Made by a program: the position numbers and the translations under genes. Below, piece by piece: positions 1 to 8,885 of a stretch of DNA of 64,000 bases (the stretch's first letter is position 1; each line of letters begins with the position of its first letter). A model generated the notes under the pieces. That model was given only the letters and a program-made list of their open reading frames with translations. It had not been told where the DNA came from and made no database searches. The stretch covers positions 868,001-932,000 of the forward strand of contig NC_017045.1 in the NCBI RefSeq assembly GCF_000252855.1, written 5' to 3'. Origin of the DNA: Riemerella anatipestifer ATCC 11845 = DSM 15868 (GTDB lineage Bacteria; Bacteroidota; Bacteroidia; Flavobacteriales; Weeksellaceae).

Positions 1-328
1 TTTCAATTAAAGCAACTTAATTTTACATTCCTATATCCTAACTAAATATTTGGTTAGGATATTTTTATATTCTTCAATTTGAAAAATAAATTAAAGCATA
101 TAAAAAGTATATTTTAATGATTGTAATTTACATTTTCTCTTTCTAAAATAATATTATAGCGTTTGTAATTTATATTCTTACGATTATGAAATAAAATCTT
201 GGTTATATAAATAATATTCTTCCACAAATACCACCTAAATTTAAAAAAGAATTACTATCGATAGCTATATAAAAAGTAAGCCCAAGTCATCGGCATATTA
301 TTTGATACGGAGGAGCTAAAACAAAATT
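1..328. other. AT-rich intergenic region, no gene seen
   Basis: This 328-base stretch holds a terminator hairpin at 33-66 for a gene left of the window and then AT-rich sequence with no open frame of note. No clean TAnnTTTG promoter element is visible before the first gene. A rare strong Shine-Dalgarno-like GGAGGAG lies at 309-315, 13 bases before the ATG at 329. Confidence 0.6.
33..66 (+). terminator. Intrinsic terminator of an upstream gene
   Basis: A perfect 10-bp stem (ATATCCTAAC at 33-42 with GTTAGGATAT at 53-62) is followed by a T run. It would end a plus-strand transcript whose gene lies outside the window. Confidence 0.75.
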
Positions 329-1021
329 ATGAAACATTTATTTTTAATCCTTATGCTATTCTTCGGACAGCTTATTTTTGGGCAGAAGAACTTTTTAGAC
401 CAACCTTATTTAGAAACTTCGGGCAAAGCAGATACGCTAGTAATACCTGATAAAATAACCATTAACATCAACCTCAACGAAGCAGATACCAAAAACAAAA
501 TATCGGTAGAAGAACAAGAAAAAAGAATGGAAAGTGCCCTTAAAAAACTAGGCATAAACACCGAGAAAGATTTATCTCTTAATGGTTTATCTAGTGGGTT
601 TAAAACTTACTTCTTAAAAGGTCAAAACATTATTAAACAAAAGAACTACTCTCTCATTGTACGTAATGCGGTTACCGCGGGTAAAGTCTTGATGGCACTA
701 GAGGAGCAAGGCATTTCTAATGTGAACATCTCTAAACTAGAATACACCAAAGAAGAAGAGCTTTTATTAGCCCTAAAAAGTAAAGCCGTTTTAAAATCTA
801 AACTAACAGCAGAACGAATGGTAAAGGCTTTAAATCAAAAATTGGGTAAAGCTATCTTTATTTCCGATGAAAATAATGCCTATCCTCAAGTAACTCCTAT
901 GATGATGCGTTCCACAAAAGCAATGGAAAGCTATGATGCTACTTCAGAAGCTCCTATTGATATAGAGTTTAATAAAATCAAGTACGAAACTTTTGTTAAT
1001 GTTAAGTTTCAATTAGATTAA
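329..1021 (+). CDS. SIMPL (DUF541) domain exported protein
   Basis: A 230-residue protein with a clear signal peptide (residues 1-18, hydrophobic core LFLILMLFF, cleavage near FGQ). The rest fits the SIMPL/DUF541 fold: an N-terminal stretch with PDKITININLNEAD, an all-vs-all variable middle and a C-terminal IKYETFVNVKFQLD strand typical of the family's last beta strand. SIMPL proteins are periplasmic or outer-membrane associated and have no settled biochemical role. The gene stands alone, convergent with rnhA and only 18 bp from it, with no terminator between. An unusually good Shine-Dalgarno-like GGAGGAG supports the ATG start. Family assignment is fairly sure; function is unknown. Confidence 0.8.
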   Translation: MKHLFLILMLFFGQLIFGQKNFLDQPYLETSGKADTLVIPDKITININLNEADTKNKISVEEQEKRMESALKKLGINTEKDLSLNGLSSGFKTYFLKGQNIIKQKNYSLIVRNAVTAGKVLMALEEQGISNVNISKLEYTKEEELLLALKSKAVLKSKLTAERMVKALNQKLGKAIFISDENNAYPQVTPMMMRSTKAMESYDATSEAPIDIEFNKIKYETFVNVKFQLD

Positions 1022-1039
1022 ATTATAAAGGATAAAATA

Positions 1040-1519
1040 CTAAAACAATGAGTCAAGGGTTGCGTTTTCTTCGTAACCCTTGTCTATTTCTAGTTTAGAA
1101 GCATTTGCAGCGGCTACGGCTAGCTTATCGCATCGCTCATTGTCGGGGTGTCCGTTATGCCCTTTAATCCAATGGAAAGTTGGGTTGTGCATTCTCATCA
1201 AAGGGACTAACCTTTGCCACAAATCAGGATTTTTAACTTTATTAAATCCTTTTTTTATCCAACCATACAGCCACTTTTGGTTAATGGCATCGGCGACATA
1301 CTTGCTATCGGTGTAGATATGAACTTCGTTTTCGTTGTTTTTAAGTTTTTCTAATGCCACAATAACCGCCAATAGTTCCATACGGTTATTGGTGGTTTTT
1401 CTAAACCCTTGCGAAAATGCTTTCTCATAATTCAGTCCAGAAACTCGCATAATAATTCCATAGCCACCTTTGCCCGGATTTCCGCTACAGGCTCCGTCTG
1501 TGTAGATATCAATCTTCAT
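1040..1519 (-). CDS. rnhA: Ribonuclease HI
   Basis: A 159-residue type I RNase H, the endonuclease that cuts the RNA strand of RNA-DNA hybrids (primers, R-loops) in the cytoplasm. The four acidic active-site residues are visible: Asp8 in IYTDGACSGNPG, Glu48 in NNRMELL, Asp71 in IYTDSKYV and Asp131 in NERCDKLA. Length matches the single-domain bacterial enzyme. The ATG at 1519 directly follows the dnaB stop codon, so the two are almost certainly one transcript, which couples replication helicase and primer removal. Nothing odd in the sequence. Confidence 0.96.
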   Translation of the reverse strand: MKIDIYTDGACSGNPGKGGYGIIMRVSGLNYEKAFSQGFRKTTNNRMELLAVIVALEKLKNNENEVHIYTDSKYVADAINQKWLYGWIKKGFNKVKNPDLWQRLVPLMRMHNPTFHWIKGHNGHPDNERCDKLAVAAANASKLEIDKGYEENATLDSLF

Positions 1520-3091
1520 TTAGAATGGCATATCATCATAATCGTCAATCTCATTCATAGAAGACCCAGAAATATTATCTGGAATATCAAATGCAGCACT
1601 TGGTTGTATGGTAGTTTTGATGCTTTCAAATCCGCTAGGATTATTATCCATTTGTCCAAAATTAGAACTTTCGTAACCACCGTATAAATCTAAATCCGCA
1701 AACTTGGCAATTTCTTTAAAGAAAGAAAGCCTTACTTCGCCCGTGGCACCATTACGGTGTTTTGCTAAAATAATTTCGGCTTGGTTGGTAGTGCTGGTTT
1801 GTGCTCCTTCTTCATCATTATCCCAAAAATCTATCTTGTAATATTCTGGACGGAAGATAAAAGATACAATATCCGCATCTTGCTCTATCGCACCAGATTC
1901 TCTTAAATCAGAAAGTTGAGGGCGTTTATTAGGGCGGGTTTCTACCGTTCTAGAAAGCTGTGATAAAGCAATAATAGGCACATTAAGTTCCTTTGCAATG
2001 GCTTTTAATGAACGAGATATGGTAGAAATTTCTTGTTCCCTTGTACCCCCTTTTCCAGAGTTTGCAGTCATCAGCTGTAAATAATCCACCATAATGATTC
2101 TCACGCCGTGCTGCATTACAAGTCTTCGGCACTTTGCTCTAAAGTCAAAAATGGAGAGAGCAGGTGTTTCATCTATATAAAGTGGAGCGTTTTCTAAAGC
2201 AGCAACATTGTTAAAGAGGCGTTGCCATTCTTCATCGCTCATTTGTCCTTTTCTTAATTTTTCAGAGGAAATCCCTGTCTCGGAAGAAATCATTCTGGTA
2301 ATAAGCTGCACTGATGCCATCTCTAACGAAAATACAGCAATAGGAATTTGATGTTCCACCGCTATATTTCTAGCCATAGAAAGGATAAACGCCGTTTTAC
2401 CCATACCAGGACGAGCCGCTATGATAATCAAATCCGAGTTTTGCCAACCTCCTGTTTCCTTATCAAGTTGGGTAAATCCCGAAGGAATACCTGAAAGCCC
2501 TTCTTTATCTTTAAGAGATTTAATTTTTTCAATGGCTTCACTTACTAAAGAACTAGCGGTATCAAAGCCCTTTTTTATCGTTCCGTTGGTGATTTCAAAA
2601 AAAGATTGTTCGGCACGGTCTAAAAGCTCAAATACATCTGTAGATTCTTTGTAAGAATTGTCTATCACATTTGCAGACACATTGATGAGCGACCTCAAAA
2701 TGTATTTTTCTAGGATAACTCTCGCGTGGTATTCTATATGGGCAGAAGAACTGATGCCTGTGGTTAAATCTATGATATAAGCGTCCCCACCAGCCAAATT
2801 AAGTTTTTCTTGCTTCTTTAATTCTTGGATTACCGTTAGAATGTCTATCGGTGTATTGTCGCCAAATAACTTAATGATGATACGGTAAATCTCTTGATGT
2901 CTAGGGTCGTAAAATACCTCAGGCGTGAGTAAATCGTAAGTATTATCAAGTGCCTTTTTATCAATAAGAAAAGCTCCTATAACCAGTCTTTCTAAATCTA
3001 CTGCATTGGGTGGCATTTTGCCTTGAGAAATAGAGAGTTCCTTCGCAAAATTACCGTTGACTAAAGATGATAATGTTTCTTTCTGTGCCAT
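1520..3091 (-). CDS. dnaB: Replicative DNA helicase DnaB
   Basis: A 523-residue hexameric replicative helicase. The N-terminal DnaB domain (about 25-130) is followed by a linker helix and the RecA-like motor with Walker A ARPGMGKT at 226-233, Walker B-like IIMVDYLQL and the DnaB motif near LSQLSRTVETR. The C terminus carries an extra acidic tail of about 70 residues ending MNEIDDYDDMPF, common in Flavobacteriia. No intein is present, although DnaB is a frequent intein host. rnhA follows without a gap. A TATCTTTG promoter element ends 4 bp before the ATG, which suggests a leaderless or near-leaderless mRNA. Confidence 0.97.
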   Translation of the reverse strand: MAQKETLSSLVNGNFAKELSISQGKMPPNAVDLERLVIGAFLIDKKALDNTYDLLTPEVFYDPRHQEIYRIIIKLFGDNTPIDILTVIQELKKQEKLNLAGGDAYIIDLTTGISSSAHIEYHARVILEKYILRSLINVSANVIDNSYKESTDVFELLDRAEQSFFEITNGTIKKGFDTASSLVSEAIEKIKSLKDKEGLSGIPSGFTQLDKETGGWQNSDLIIIAARPGMGKTAFILSMARNIAVEHQIPIAVFSLEMASVQLITRMISSETGISSEKLRKGQMSDEEWQRLFNNVAALENAPLYIDETPALSIFDFRAKCRRLVMQHGVRIIMVDYLQLMTANSGKGGTREQEISTISRSLKAIAKELNVPIIALSQLSRTVETRPNKRPQLSDLRESGAIEQDADIVSFIFRPEYYKIDFWDNDEEGAQTSTTNQAEIILAKHRNGATGEVRLSFFKEIAKFADLDLYGGYESSNFGQMDNNPSGFESIKTTIQPSAAFDIPDNISGSSMNEIDDYDDMPF

Positions 3092-3095
3092 AGGG

Positions 3096-3103
3096 CAAAG
3101 ATA
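3096..3103 (-). promoter_or_regulatory. Candidate -7 element for dnaB-rnhA
   Basis: TATCTTTG on the minus strand fits the Bacteroidota -7 consensus TAnnTTTG. It ends only 4 bases before the dnaB ATG, so transcription would begin at or next to the start codon. No TTTG is found at the ideal upstream spacing, so the call is moderate. Confidence 0.5.
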
Positions 3104-3162
3104 GTGGTTTTATGTTTTATGAAGCTACAATGTTAAAAACTTGTTATTATCTTTTTATCAAT

Positions 3163-3194
3163 AAAAAAAGAGACTGCAACAAGTACAGTCTCTT
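3163..3194 (-). terminator. Intrinsic terminator after punA
   Basis: A 9-bp stem (AAGAGACTG 3168-3176 with CAGTCTCTT 3186-3194) and, read on the minus strand, a following T run. It ends the lpxK-punA transcript and separates it from dnaB. Confidence 0.85.
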
Positions 3195-3215
3195 AGTTAA
3201 TCATTTATGTTTTTC

Positions 3216-4028
3216 TTAGTAATTCTTTACTAAACCTTTTACGATTTTGATTACATTAGGCATAGCCTTGTTAGCCGCTTCTAAAACTTCCTCGTGAGAA
3301 ACATTGAACGCAATTTCTGGTCCACCTAAGTCAGTAATGATAGAAATACCAAATACATCCATACCTTGATGTTTCGCTACGATAACTTCAGGCACGGTAC
3401 TCATACCTACGGCATCACCACCAATAGCACGGATTAGTCCATATTCAGCAGGTGTTTCAAAAGTAGGTCCTTGTAGAGCTACATAAACCCCTTGATGTAC
3501 CGTGATGTTATTCTCTTTTGCTACTTCTTCAGCGATGCTTAACATTTTTCTATTATAAGGCTCGCTCATATCCACGAAACGAGGTCCTAATTCATCTATA
3601 TTTTTACCTCTTAATGGGTGTTCTGGCATCATATTGATGTGGTCGTTAATCAGCATCACATCAGCCACTTTAAAGTTAGGGTTTACACCACCTGAAGCAT
3701 TAGAAACGATTAGATTTTTAATTCCTAATAAGTGGAACACACGGAACGGGAAAGTTACCGTTTCAATAGAATGTCCCTCGTAGTAGTGGAATCTTCCACT
3801 CATCATAAGCACCTTCTTACCTTCTAGTGTGCCGTAGATTAAGCTACCGCCGTGCCCAACTACCGTAGTTTGAGGGAAGTTAGGAATATCAGCATAGTCT
3901 AAAGTGTGGATTGCCTCTACTTCGTCTTTTAATTTACCTAATCCAGAACCTAGCACGATAGCAAAGTCCGGTGTATCTCCAATAATGTTCTTAATGAACG
4001 CTGCAGTTTCTTTAAATTTTTCTAACAT
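3216..4028 (-). CDS. punA: Purine nucleoside phosphorylase
   Basis: A 270-residue trimeric PNP (PNP/MTAP class 2 family), which phosphorolyses purine nucleosides to base and ribose-1-phosphate in salvage. Visible family motifs are the phosphate-binding GSGLG (27-31), VVGHGG (56-61), and GPTFETPAEYG (187-197), which includes the purine-site glutamate, followed by VGMSTVPE. Length is normal. The start overlaps the 3' end of lpxK by 17 bp in another frame, so translation of the two is probably coupled. Inosine/guanosine is the usual substrate of this class; the specific preference is not deduced here. Confidence 0.93.
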   Translation of the reverse strand: MLEKFKETAAFIKNIIGDTPDFAIVLGSGLGKLKDEVEAIHTLDYADIPNFPQTTVVGHGGSLIYGTLEGKKVLMMSGRFHYYEGHSIETVTFPFRVFHLLGIKNLIVSNASGGVNPNFKVADVMLINDHINMMPEHPLRGKNIDELGPRFVDMSEPYNRKMLSIAEEVAKENNITVHQGVYVALQGPTFETPAEYGLIRAIGGDAVGMSTVPEVIVAKHQGMDVFGISIITDLGGPEIAFNVSHEEVLEAANKAMPNVIKIVKGLVKNY

Positions 4029-5037
4029 AATTCAGTATTATTTTGTTAAACTCCTCTAGCTTATCCATTTCTACATTGATAGGCCAGTAATATAATTTAT
4101 CACTTAGATATTCAAAAGTTTTTAGCCTTACAAAATCTTTTTCTGTGGTGAGTATCATCTTATAATCTCCCATTTTTTTATACTCAGAGATTATCTTTTG
4201 TACATCAGCATCTGTAAAGCTGTGGTGGTCTTTAAATTTAAGGTGCTTTACCTTCTTGGCAAATCTATTCAGATGTTCTAGGAAAGGCGTTGGGTTAGCA
4301 ATTCCTGTAATGACTAATATATCGTAATAAGCCAAATTGTTATCAGGCAAAGATTGCGTTTTGGAGAACACCGTTTCATCATAATTGATGGTGGAGAAAA
4401 ACACTTTTTGATAATGCTTAGGGCTTATTCTAGAAATGTAGTATTGTTTTTTCTCCTCCGTAATATTAGCAGGACACTTAGAAACTACGATGATATGAGC
4501 CCTTTTCATTCCGTTTCGGCTCTCTCTTAGATTTCCTGCGGGAAGAATAAAATCTTTAAAGTAAGGGTCGTTATAGTCGGTCATTAAGATGTTAAGCCCT
4601 GTATTGATTCGGCGGTGCTGAAATGCATCATCTAGCACTAGCACATCTAAATCCATATCAGAAATAAGTTTTTTAGCACCGAAAACCCTGTCCTCACTTA
4701 CCCCAATTACGAAACGATTTTTAAATCGTTCAAAAAGTTGCATGGCTTCATCGCCCACCGTTCTATAGTTACTATTGTAGTTTACAACTCCATAGCCTCT
4801 GGTAGTACGCCCATAGCCTCTAGAAAGCACTCCAGTACGATGATTTTTTGAAAGAAGCTCTGCAATATGCATTACCATAGGAGATTTCCCGCTACCGCCC
4901 ACGGAGAGGTTACCTACATTGATGATAGGTGTGTTAAATTTCGTAGAAGGCAACAATCCCCAATCATACATTTTGTTTCTTACAGAAGTCCCTAGATGAT
5001 AGATTAAGGAAAAAGGATAGAGATACCATCTTTTCAT
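4012..5037 (-). CDS. lpxK: Tetraacyldisaccharide 4'-kinase LpxK
   Basis: A 341-residue membrane-associated kinase that phosphorylates the 4' position of the lipid A disaccharide in the Raetz pathway. The P-loop is visible in VGNLSVGGSGKSP, followed by SRGYGR and DDAFQHRRI motifs that are diagnostic of LpxK. The N terminus is a hydrophobic anchor (LYPFSLIYHLG). I place the start at the ATG at 5037; an in-frame TTG at 5052 would add five residues but lies very close to the predicted transcription start. The 3' end overlaps punA by 17 bp, an unusual functional pairing. Confidence 0.95.
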   Translation of the reverse strand: MKRWYLYPFSLIYHLGTSVRNKMYDWGLLPSTKFNTPIINVGNLSVGGSGKSPMVMHIAELLSKNHRTGVLSRGYGRTTRGYGVVNYNSNYRTVGDEAMQLFERFKNRFVIGVSEDRVFGAKKLISDMDLDVLVLDDAFQHRRINTGLNILMTDYNDPYFKDFILPAGNLRESRNGMKRAHIIVVSKCPANITEEKKQYYISRISPKHYQKVFFSTINYDETVFSKTQSLPDNNLAYYDILVITGIANPTPFLEHLNRFAKKVKHLKFKDHHSFTDADVQKIISEYKKMGDYKMILTTEKDFVRLKTFEYLSDKLYYWPINVEMDKLEEFNKIILNYVRKI

Positions 5038-5063
5038 ATAGTCCGCTTGCAAATTTCCGTGTG

Positions 5064-5071
5064 CAAAAGTA
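5064..5071 (-). promoter_or_regulatory. Candidate -7 element for lpxK-punA
   Basis: TACTTTTG on the minus strand matches TAnnTTTG and lies 26 bp before the lpxK ATG at 5037. Only a weak TTTC/TTCG is present at the -33 position. Confidence 0.5.
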
Positions 5072-5234
5072 CGCTTTTTTTACGAGGAACGAAAGAAAGC
5101 TAAAATGGAAAATAACTTTAGCCATACCAAAATATTAAACTCTCATTGCATATTTATACGAAATAGCATACCCATTTAATAAACAAAAAATTGTATCTTG
5201 GCTCATTGAAATTAAAAATCTAAAAAGTAAAAAT

Positions 5235-6365
5235 ATGTCGGAACTAACATTTGCTGAAAAAATAGCGAAAGCACAAAATTTCTTACCCATCAATGGGACA
5301 GATTACATAGAACTTTATGTAGGTAATGCTAAACAAGCTGCTCACTTCTACAAAACAGCGTTTGGGTTTCAGTCTGTAGCTTATGCTGGACCAGAAACGG
5401 GCGTAAGAGATAGAGCTTCTTATGTCTTACAACAAGGAAAAATTAGATTGGTTTTAACTTCTGGGTTAAATTCTAACTCGCCTATCTGCGAACATCAAAA
5501 AAAGCACGGAGATGGGGTTAAAGTACTAGCTCTTTGGGTAGATGACGCTTACGCTGCATTTGAAGAAACTACCAAAAGAGGAGGCAAGCCATATCTAGAA
5601 CCGGTTACCCTTACTGATGAGTTTGGAGAAGTAAGAATGTCGGGCATCTATACTTATGGGGAAACGGTGCATATGTTCGTGGAAAGGAAAAATTATACAG
5701 GTCCATTTATGCCAGGATACGAAAAATGGGAAAGCGATTATAACCCTTCAGATGTAGGCTTACTTTATGTGGACCACTGTGTGGGAAATGTAGATTGGAA
5801 CAGAATGCTTCCAGTAGTTAAGTGGTACGAAGATGTGTTAGGCTTTGTTAATATTCTTAGTTTTGATGACAAACAAATCAATACGGAATATTCAGCGTTG
5901 ATGTCTAAAGTAATGGCAAATGGTAATGGCTATGCTAAATTCCCAATTAACGAACCAGCCGAGGGTAAAAAGAAATCTCAAGTAGAGGAATATCTAGACT
6001 TCTACGAAGGCGAAGGGGTACAACATATTGCAGTCGCTACCAAAGATATTATAAAAACCGTTTCCGAACTTAAAGCTAGAGGGGTAGAGTTTCTATCAGC
6101 ACCACCAAATGCCTATTACGAAATGGTGCCAGAGCGTGTGGGGCATATAGACGAAGACCTTAAAAAATTACAAGAACTAGGCATCTTAATAGACCACGAT
6201 GAGGAAGGCTACCTTCTCCAAATATTTACTAAACCTGTGGAAGACCGACCAACACTCTTCTTTGAAATTATTGAAAGACACGGAGCGCAGAGCTTTGGAG
6301 CAGGTAATTTCAAAGCCCTTTTTGAAGCCTTAGAAAAAGAACAAGCGAGAAGAGGTAATCTCTAA
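5235..6365 (+). CDS. hppD: 4-hydroxyphenylpyruvate dioxygenase
   Basis: A 376-residue Fe(II) dioxygenase that turns 4-hydroxyphenylpyruvate into homogentisate, the second step of tyrosine catabolism. Two vicinal-oxygen-chelate domains are visible (about 20-150 and 175-345). The iron ligands expected by family alignment are His181 (YVDHCVGN), His264 (GVQHIAVAT) and Glu344 (FFEIIERHG), and the C-terminal gate helix ends with the family's FKALFEALEKEQ..RGNL. It leads an apparent operon with a small secreted protein and fahA, but a strong hairpin terminator follows it directly. A near-consensus TATCTTGG lies about 35 bp upstream. Confidence 0.96.
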   Translation: MSELTFAEKIAKAQNFLPINGTDYIELYVGNAKQAAHFYKTAFGFQSVAYAGPETGVRDRASYVLQQGKIRLVLTSGLNSNSPICEHQKKHGDGVKVLALWVDDAYAAFEETTKRGGKPYLEPVTLTDEFGEVRMSGIYTYGETVHMFVERKNYTGPFMPGYEKWESDYNPSDVGLLYVDHCVGNVDWNRMLPVVKWYEDVLGFVNILSFDDKQINTEYSALMSKVMANGNGYAKFPINEPAEGKKKSQVEEYLDFYEGEGVQHIAVATKDIIKTVSELKARGVEFLSAPPNAYYEMVPERVGHIDEDLKKLQELGILIDHDEEGYLLQIFTKPVEDRPTLFFEIIERHGAQSFGAGNFKALFEALEKEQARRGNL

Positions 6366-6378
6366 AATAGACATCAAT

Positions 6379-6411
6379 ACAGTACACACTAATCTGTGTA
6401 CTGTGTTTTTT
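6379..6411 (+). terminator. Hairpin terminator inside the tyrosine operon
   Basis: A perfect 10-bp stem (ACAGTACACA 6379-6388 with TGTGTACTGT 6395-6404) with a 6-base loop and a run of six T. It sits between hppD and the next co-directional gene, so it probably lowers expression of the downstream genes rather than ending a cluster boundary. Confidence 0.8.
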
Positions 6412-6426
6412 AAAATGATATAAATA

Positions 6427-6897
6427 ATGAAAAAAATAATTGCATTAGGCTTTGTTATAGTCTCTTTCGGTATTAAAGCACAAAACTTCGGTACACTTAA
6501 CGCTATTTTAGACCGTTTAGAAGAAAGGAGAGGCTTTAACCAAGATTTAAGTGGAGTAAGTCTGGACGGAAAAAAGTTTGTTTCTATAAAAGATTTTGAA
6601 GACAGAACAGAGCGAGAGTTTATTGTGTTTACCAATGATAAAGTGAATTATATAGAACTATTAGATGCCAAGTCTGATAATAAAACCTCTTCCAAAGTGT
6701 ATGATGGTGATTTTATTAGAAAGAAAAACATTGTTTCTATAAGAGCCGATAAATTAGAAGGAAAAAAGATACCTATTGCGGTTACTAAAACCCTAATGCT
6801 AAATAGAGAGAAAGAAATTCTCTACCTAATAGACATCAACACAAAACAACGCTGGATAGATGAACAGTCTATCACAAAACAACCTGTAAAAAAATAA
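6427..6897 (+). CDS. Small secreted protein of unknown function
   Basis: A 156-residue protein I do not recognise. It has a signal peptide (residues 1-18, IIALGFVIVSFGIKAQ) and no transmembrane segment after it, so it should be periplasmic or surface exposed. The mature part is charged, with no cysteine and no catalytic motif that I can see. It lies 61 bp after hppD, behind a terminator, and only 3 bp before fahA, with which it must be co-transcribed. Its place inside a tyrosine-degradation operon may be incidental. Whether it has a domain of known structure would need a profile search. Confidence 0.75.
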   Translation: MKKIIALGFVIVSFGIKAQNFGTLNAILDRLEERRGFNQDLSGVSLDGKKFVSIKDFEDRTEREFIVFTNDKVNYIELLDAKSDNKTSSKVYDGDFIRKKNIVSIRADKLEGKKIPIAVTKTLMLNREKEILYLIDINTKQRWIDEQSITKQPVKK

Positions 6898-6900
6898 ACT

Positions 6901-8151
6901 ATGAAATCATTTGTAAATTATAACGAACAGTCCGATTTTTCCATTTATAACATTCCGTTTGGGGTGGCGGTTTTCAATCACGAGTATATTGCTTGTGCTA
7001 CTAGAATAGGCGATTTGGTAATAGACCTAGCCTCACTTTACGATTATGGCTACTTTGACGATATAGAAGGCTTAACCGAAAATGTTTTTGAAGGCTATAC
7101 TCTAAACGATTTTATAGAGCTAGGCAAACCTGTAACTACCGTTGTTAGAGAAAGAATACAAGCATTACTTTTAGAAGGTTCTAAACTTTCTAAAGACGAA
7201 AAAGTGATAGAAGAGTGCTTTTATGATTTAGACGAGGTGGAAATGCTAATGCCAGTGCATATCCCTAACTATACTGATTTTTACAGTAGTATAGAACACG
7301 CTACTAATGTCGGAAAGATGTTCCGCGACCCAGAAAATGCCCTTTTACCTAATTGGAAACATATTCCAGTAGGGTATCACGGCAGGGCTTCATCTATTGT
7401 AACTTCGGGAGTGGATTTCCATAGACCAAAAGGGCAAATGAAACCTGCGGACGCCAACCAACCGATATTTGGAGCGTCTAAACAGTTAGATTTTGAGTTA
7501 GAGATGGCTTTTATAGTTAATAAAAACACAGAAATGGGCGAAAGCATTTCTACCAAAGAAGCAGAGGATTCTATTTTCGGAATGGTGTTGTTTAATGACT
7601 GGTCAGCTAGGGATATTCAGAGTTGGGAGTATGTGCCGCTAGGCCCGTTTTTAGGGAAAAACTTCTGTTCGTCCATATCGCCTTGGGTGGTTACGTTAGA
7701 GGCTTTAGAGCCGTTTAGAACCACATCTCCTAAGCAAGAACCAGAGGTATTACCTTACCTAAAGTTTGAAGGCGATAAAAACTTTGATATTGCTTTAGCG
7801 GTTTATTTAACCCCTGAAAATGGAGCGGAAAATCTTATCTGCCAGTCTAATTTCAAGTATATGTATTGGAATATGGCTCAGCAGTTGGCACATCATACCA
7901 TCAATGGTTGTAATGTAGAAGTGGGAGATATGTATGCATCGGGAACTATTTCGGGTAAAGAGCCGAGTAGCTTTGGTTCTATGCTAGAACTTACGTGGAG
8001 AGGGCAAAATCCTTTAACGCTTTCAGACGGCAGCGAAAGAAAATTTATAGAAGATGGGGATACCATCACAATGAGAGGCTTCGCCCAAAAAGAACATATT
8101 AGAGTAGGTTTTGGTGAGGTTAAAACCAAAGTGTTACCAGCTAAATTATAA
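6901..8151 (+). CDS. fahA: Fumarylacetoacetase
   Basis: A 416-residue hydrolase that splits fumarylacetoacetate into fumarate and acetoacetate, the last step of tyrosine catabolism. The residues known from mammalian FAH line up at the same numbers: metal ligands Asp126 (NYTDFYSS), Glu199 and Glu201 (LDFELEMAF) and Asp233 (FNDWSARD), the catalytic His133 (IEHATNVG) and Lys253 (FLGKNF). The N-terminal SH3-like domain covers about 15-115. The middle enzyme, homogentisate dioxygenase, is not in this window. A strong bidirectional terminator follows. Confidence 0.97.
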   Translation: MKSFVNYNEQSDFSIYNIPFGVAVFNHEYIACATRIGDLVIDLASLYDYGYFDDIEGLTENVFEGYTLNDFIELGKPVTTVVRERIQALLLEGSKLSKDEKVIEECFYDLDEVEMLMPVHIPNYTDFYSSIEHATNVGKMFRDPENALLPNWKHIPVGYHGRASSIVTSGVDFHRPKGQMKPADANQPIFGASKQLDFELEMAFIVNKNTEMGESISTKEAEDSIFGMVLFNDWSARDIQSWEYVPLGPFLGKNFCSSISPWVVTLEALEPFRTTSPKQEPEVLPYLKFEGDKNFDIALAVYLTPENGAENLICQSNFKYMYWNMAQQLAHHTINGCNVEVGDMYASGTISGKEPSSFGSMLELTWRGQNPLTLSDGSERKFIEDGDTITMRGFAQKEHIRVGFGEVKTKVLPAKL

Positions 8152-8158
8152 AATACAA

Positions 8159-8197
8159 TAAGCCGTTTCAAAGTTTTTTGAAACGGCTTAATTTTAT
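8159..8197. terminator. Bidirectional terminator, fahA / DUF2490 gene
   Basis: A 12-bp perfect stem (TAAGCCGTTTCA 8159-8170 with TGAAACGGCTTA 8179-8190) flanked by T-rich sequence on the plus strand and A-rich sequence on the other side. It serves the convergent genes on both sides. Confidence 0.85.
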
Positions 8198-8211
8198 TTA
8201 CAAGAACGGTA

Positions 8212-8865
8212 TTAAAAGTTAAAAAATGTAATCAAATTTAATTGATTTCTAGACACAGTACTTGTGGACTGATTCATCACCCCAACTTCGGTTCTCACAT
8301 TTTTAGAAAATCTATATCCTAAACCACCATAAAGCCTGTTTCTATCAAATATATTGTTTTCAGTATTTATAAATATCTCATTATAAGCAGATAAATAGAC
8401 TGCTTTATCCATCATTTGCTTTTTGTTCAGAGCTACATTAAGACCTATAAAATAACGCAACCTCAACCTAAAATCTTTCTCAAAAAAACGTTGCTCAAAC
8501 CTATATCTGTGTTGCAAAGATACCGCTCCAAAAGTCTGCCTTGTGATAAACTGCTGATAAATACGATGCTCGTTAAAACTAGTCTTAGTATCGCTGTTTG
8601 CCAAATAAGGTTCGCTGTAAATGAATGCTGCACCTAGCAAAATATTATTATTATTTTCGGTAAGATTATAACCAAGCCCTGTTCTAATGAGTACCTGCTC
8701 TGTATCTCCTATAAAATTAAAATTTCTATATTGCACCTCGTGATGCCAATTCCATCGATTATCAATCTTTTTATTTCCAAAATAGATAAACCAATTCCCC
8801 AAATTATTGGTTTGCGAAAACGCAACCATAGGTAATAAAAGAATAAATATAAATATCGCTCTCAT
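8212..8865 (-). CDS. DUF2490 outer membrane beta-barrel protein
   Basis: A 217-residue protein with a signal peptide (residues 1-17, IFIFILLLPMVAFS). The mature part begins NLGNWFIYFGNKKIDNRWNW and continues as alternating amphipathic strands with arginine-rich RFEQRFFEKDFRLRLRYFIG, the pattern of the DUF2490 family, which is predicted to form an outer membrane barrel. It ends in phenylalanine (ITFFNF), the usual barrel C-terminal signal. The gene stands alone between the fahA terminator and lpdA. No function is known for the family. Confidence 0.8.
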   Translation of the reverse strand: MRAIFIFILLLPMVAFSQTNNLGNWFIYFGNKKIDNRWNWHHEVQYRNFNFIGDTEQVLIRTGLGYNLTENNNNILLGAAFIYSEPYLANSDTKTSFNEHRIYQQFITRQTFGAVSLQHRYRFEQRFFEKDFRLRLRYFIGLNVALNKKQMMDKAVYLSAYNEIFINTENNIFDRNRLYGGLGYRFSKNVRTEVGVMNQSTSTVSRNQLNLITFFNF

Positions 8866-8885
8866 CTATAAATTTATGTTATAAT

